Assembly (NCBI GenBank): GCA_002239045.1 | Contig: MPNN01000007.1 | Span: 62,001-126,000, forward strand | Reading direction: 5' to 3' | DNA: 64,000 nt | From: SAR202 cluster bacterium bin127 | GTDB taxonomy: Bacteria > Chloroflexota > Dehalococcoidia > Lucifugimonadales > Lucifugimonadaceae | Shown here: positions 61,354-64,000 of the stretch, piece after piece | Numbering within the stretch: the first letter of the stretch is position 1 | Layout of the letters: every line of letters starts with the position of its first letter | Position numbers and translations under genes: made by a program | Notes under the pieces: generated by a model | Told to the model about the DNA's origin: nothing | What the model saw: only the letters and a program-made list of their open reading frames with translations | Databases searched by the model: none

Positions 61354-62108
61354 TGATCGTTGATCGTTCAGTAATGCGCGCATCATGGTTGGGGCGCGTT
61401 CCCTATCGTCCGACGCATGAGTTGCAGCGATCGTTGGTGGAGCAACGCAAAGCGGATCAGATTCCGAACACGCTGTTGCTGCTTGAGCATGAGAACGTTA
61501 TCACCTTGGGACGTCGGGCAGATCAGACACATCTGTTGATGAGCGGAGGATTGGCGGCTGCTAACGTTGCCGAGATTGTGGAGACGGATCGGGGCGGCGA
61601 GGCGACGTACCATGGCCCCGGTCAACTCGTCGCGTACCCGATTATTAGTATCCGCGAATTGAAGTTCGGACCAGTCGCGTACGTGCGTATCTTAGAGGAG
61701 ACGATCATTCAATTGTTACGTGGGTACGGGATTGCGGGTCATCGAGTGGTTGGAAAGAGTGGCGTCTGGATCGGCGGAGAACCGGGAAGCAAACCGGCCG
61801 TTGGCGATATCCCTGAGGGTCGTAAAATCGCCGCGATTGGCGTGCGAATCAGCGGCGGCGTTGCAATGCATGGAATGTCGCTAAACGTGAGCACAGATCT
61901 AAGCCTGTACTCGCACATCGTGCCATGTGGGATGCCTGGAGTGGATGTTACGTCGATGGAGCGGGAGACCGGTCAGCAGGTGAGCGTTGAACGCGTAGGG
62001 CGCGAATGGGCGGAGTTATTTGCTGACGTTCTGTTTTTGGATGTCGAGTGGCGGCCGGCATCGCAGTTTCCAGAATTTCAATCCGCACATGTGCCAGTTT
62101 CCGTATAG
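61353..62108 (+). CDS. lipB: Octanoyl-[acyl-carrier-protein]:protein octanoyltransferase
   Basis: The 251-residue enzyme attaches octanoate to lipoyl domains. DRGGEATYHGPGQLVAYP near residue 77, the lysine of GRKIAAIGVRI near 165 and the active cysteine in IVPCGMPGVDVTS near 192 are family hallmarks. The ATG overlaps the E2 stop (TGATG), so it is translated with E2, whose lipoyl domain it would modify. The lipA gene is not in the window. Confidence 0.95.
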   Translation: MIVDRSVMRASWLGRVPYRPTHELQRSLVEQRKADQIPNTLLLLEHENVITLGRRADQTHLLMSGGLAAANVAEIVETDRGGEATYHGPGQLVAYPIISIRELKFGPVAYVRILEETIIQLLRGYGIAGHRVVGKSGVWIGGEPGSKPAVGDIPEGRKIAAIGVRISGGVAMHGMSLNVSTDLSLYSHIVPCGMPGVDVTSMERETGQQVSVERVGREWAELFADVLFLDVEWRPASQFPEFQSAHVPVSV

Positions 62109-62114
62109 CGAACC

Positions 62115-64000
62115 ATGAGAATTACGACCTATCACCCGCGCGCCCTGTTCGTACTCGGCTCTGCGATTTTTGCCGCATTGGTTTTGGTGGCCTGCACTGC
62201 CGAGGAATCAGAACCGACCGCCACGGCAACGCCGATGCCACCATTAGTGGTCGATATCGGGATGACGGCGAGTACGGTGATGGCACCGGTCGATATTGAG
62301 TTCGAGGCGATGAACTTCACCGACGGTGCCTCGTATTTCTGGGATTTCGGTGACGGCAACACCGCGGCAGGAACGAAGGCTCGTCACAGCTATCTTGACG
62401 CGGGAACATTCACCGTCAAGCTGACGGCGTCCCGGGGGGACGAAACCACATCTACGGAGTCGACGATTGCAGTGCAACCTGGCGACGCGGGATGGCTGAT
62501 ATTGAACGCCGCGGAATTGACGCTCATGGGCGGCGAGGAGTTTCAGTTTGAATTCGAGGCATTCGATCACCTCGGGAATCAGATCGACGACCCGGGTTTA
62601 GCCTGGCACGCGGATCCTATTACTGGGAGCATTGACGAAAAAGGACTGTTTACGGCAAGCACCAATATCGGTTTCGCCGCGGAGGGAGTGCGCGTTGATT
62701 TCACGCGGGGTAATTTCACCGCGAATTACGTAATCCCGGTAACGGTGGTGCATGGGCCAGCGACGACATTGGAGATTACGCCCGAGATCATCGATACCCG
62801 CGTGACGTGGGAGGTCGATCTACATGCAGAGGTCTTGGATCACGTCGGTCACATTCTCGAGGAGGCGGAGATCACCTGGGAGGTTTTGCGACCGGGAGAT
62901 GCCGTAGATCAGACTGGCCACTACACGCCGAACAAAGCCATCTCTGCAGAGGGCGCGTCGCTGGTTTTGGTGACGGCAACCGTTGACGACGTTACGTTGG
63001 AGAGGATCGTAAAGGGAACTGTCAAGTCCGGGGCGTTGGACCGCGTAGAGGTCGAAGGATCATTGCTCGATTTGAAGACCGGCGACGAAATCCAGTTGAC
63101 CGCCAAGGGCTACGACAGATTTGGCAATGAGTTGGAGCTGGACGAACTGAGTTGGGAGGTCGCCGATCCCGAAATCGGGAGTTTCAACGAGGACGGCGTC
63201 TTCACCGCGGGTTCCAAGTCGGGTGAGTTTCCCGAGAACACGGTTCGGGTGCGCGGAACCAAGGAGGGTGTGCAGACATTCGCAAACGTGCAACTCTCGA
63301 TTCTTCCCTCGAAAGCGGTCGCGATCGAGTTTTCGACACCGTTCGACTCGGTTCCCGCGGGTTCAAGTTCGCCAGTGCAGCTGCGGGTTGTTGACGAGAA
63401 CGGAAATTCCATCAACGACGTTGACGTGTTTCTGGAAGTGACGAGTGGCGGTAAGTTGAACTCGAACTACGCGTTCAACGCAGGGTTTGAACCGGGTTTT
63501 TTCGAAGACGCGATAGTAGCTCGTATCGTCGCCGAAGGTGCCGGAAATGAAGAACAGCTTGAGGCAACGATGGACATCGAGATCCGTGAGCGGAGTTCGG
63601 ATTTCCTAGCCGTTGACATCGTTGGACCCCGGGGAGCAGTGGTCTATCTGATTAATCTTGCTACCGGCGATTTGATCCCTCTTTCGGCGGAAATCGAGAC
63701 CAACGAGTTTATCGAGGATACGCCGGCATGGTGGCCGGACGGATCCCGTATCGCATATTCGAGCAACGTGAATGGGAGGCGCGAAATTTGGGATATTAAT
63801 CCATTCACGAACGACGTCAGGTTGTTAGTCTCGACGGAGAATGGTGTCCTCATGCCGTCGATATCGCCTGATGGCCAGCGAATAGCTTTTGTCGAAACCC
63901 GCGAGGATGCAACAGGTGTTTATGTAGCGGATTTCGAGTTCGATGCGAATGGGGAGATAGCAGGTGTGGTGACGCTCGATGATGCGACTTTGTTGTCGAC
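62115..64000 (+). CDS. Lipoprotein with PKD domain and TolB-like propeller, partial
   Basis: The reading frame starts at ATG 62115 and runs off the right edge (628 codons seen). The lipobox cysteine is residue 27 (LVLVAC). A PKD domain with YFWDFGDGN is near residue 72, then several Big-like beta-sandwich repeats with EIGSFNEDGVFTAGSK-type segments (for example GSIDEKGLFTAS near 173), and a TolB/WD40-like propeller with PDGSRIAYSSN near 541 begins near the end. It is a large surface-anchored protein, probably binding carbohydrate or other proteins. Confidence 0.85.
   Translation, partial: MRITTYHPRALFVLGSAIFAALVLVACTAEESEPTATATPMPPLVVDIGMTASTVMAPVDIEFEAMNFTDGASYFWDFGDGNTAAGTKARHSYLDAGTFTVKLTASRGDETTSTESTIAVQPGDAGWLILNAAELTLMGGEEFQFEFEAFDHLGNQIDDPGLAWHADPITGSIDEKGLFTASTNIGFAAEGVRVDFTRGNFTANYVIPVTVVHGPATTLEITPEIIDTRVTWEVDLHAEVLDHVGHILEEAEITWEVLRPGDAVDQTGHYTPNKAISAEGASLVLVTATVDDVTLERIVKGTVKSGALDRVEVEGSLLDLKTGDEIQLTAKGYDRFGNELELDELSWEVADPEIGSFNEDGVFTAGSKSGEFPENTVRVRGTKEGVQTFANVQLSILPSKAVAIEFSTPFDSVPAGSSSPVQLRVVDENGNSINDVDVFLEVTSGGKLNSNYAFNAGFEPGFFEDAIVARIVAEGAGNEEQLEATMDIEIRERSSDFLAVDIVGPRGAVVYLINLATGDLIPLSAEIETNEFIEDTPAWWPDGSRIAYSSNVNGRREIWDINPFTNDVRLLVSTENGVLMPSISPDGQRIAFVETREDATGVYVADFEFDANGEIAGVVTLDDATLLS

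Overview
The window looks like a chromosomal segment of an uncultured Chloroflexota bacterium, most like the Dehalococcoidia/SAR202-type genomes. This is an inference from gene content: several enolase-superfamily sugar-acid dehydratase paralogs, SMP-30 lactonases, Thr/Pro-rich lipoproteins, a subtilase with Thr/Pro linkers, moderately high GC, and many TTG/GTG starts. No rRNA, tRNA, CRISPR array, integrase or recognisable transposase gene was found.

Layout. (1) 1-3.9 kb: a partial alpha/beta-hydrolase-like gene, a SelA-like PLP enzyme, an NAD(P)-dependent oxidoreductase, and a convergent sufT-mrp Fe-S pair. (2) 4.0-16.4 kb: an accessory, defence-rich block with DarTG, a decayed FitAB/VapBC-type module, two tandem amidohydrolases, a type IIG-like restriction-methylation gene, a two-gene DUF6978-like/DUF1828 cassette, small membrane proteins, a 58-aa acidic protein with its own terminator, and a DUF104-PIN toxin-antitoxin pair. 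(3) 16.4-25.1 kb: one minus-strand pentose phosphate operon in the order tkt, rpiB, tal, pgi, an unknown gene, gnd, zwf. (4) 25.2-34.8 kb: carbohydrate genes (two SMP-30 lactonases, HAD phosphatase, aldehyde dehydrogenase, GH4 glycosidase, MDR dehydrogenase), a Thr/Pro lipoprotein and a clan AA aspartic protease pair. (5) 34.8-38.5 kb: a frameshifted VapBC module, a broken lipoprotein gene, an orphan antitoxin, a sulfite-oxidase-like enzyme and an SDR. (6) 38.6-48.6 kb: three GalD-like and two mandelate-racemase-like enolase-superfamily genes on the minus strand, interrupted by four tandem small membrane paralogs and a type II methyltransferase-nuclease pair. (7) 48.9-56.9 kb: large exported proteins, including a subtilase translationally coupled to two membrane paralogs. 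(8) 57-64 kb: a lipoprotein cyclophilin, a branched-chain 2-oxoacid dehydrogenase operon (E1alpha, E1beta, E2) ending in lipB, and a partial PKD-domain lipoprotein.

Most striking pattern. At three independent places a complete gene is followed by a small two-gene cassette, and after the cassette by a second, diverged copy of the last ~50-90 bp of that upstream gene. The three cases are the restriction-methylase with the DUF6978/DUF1828 cassette, the MDR dehydrogenase with the VapBC cassette, and the subtilase with the twin membrane-protein cassette. This looks like repeated insertion of compact cassettes at gene 3' ends, with the gene end restored by the insert and the old end left as a scar. 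No recombinase is encoded in any of them.

The intergenic spaces are littered with at least four families of short palindromic repeats, one of them a ~94-bp MITE-like hairpin with inverted ends.
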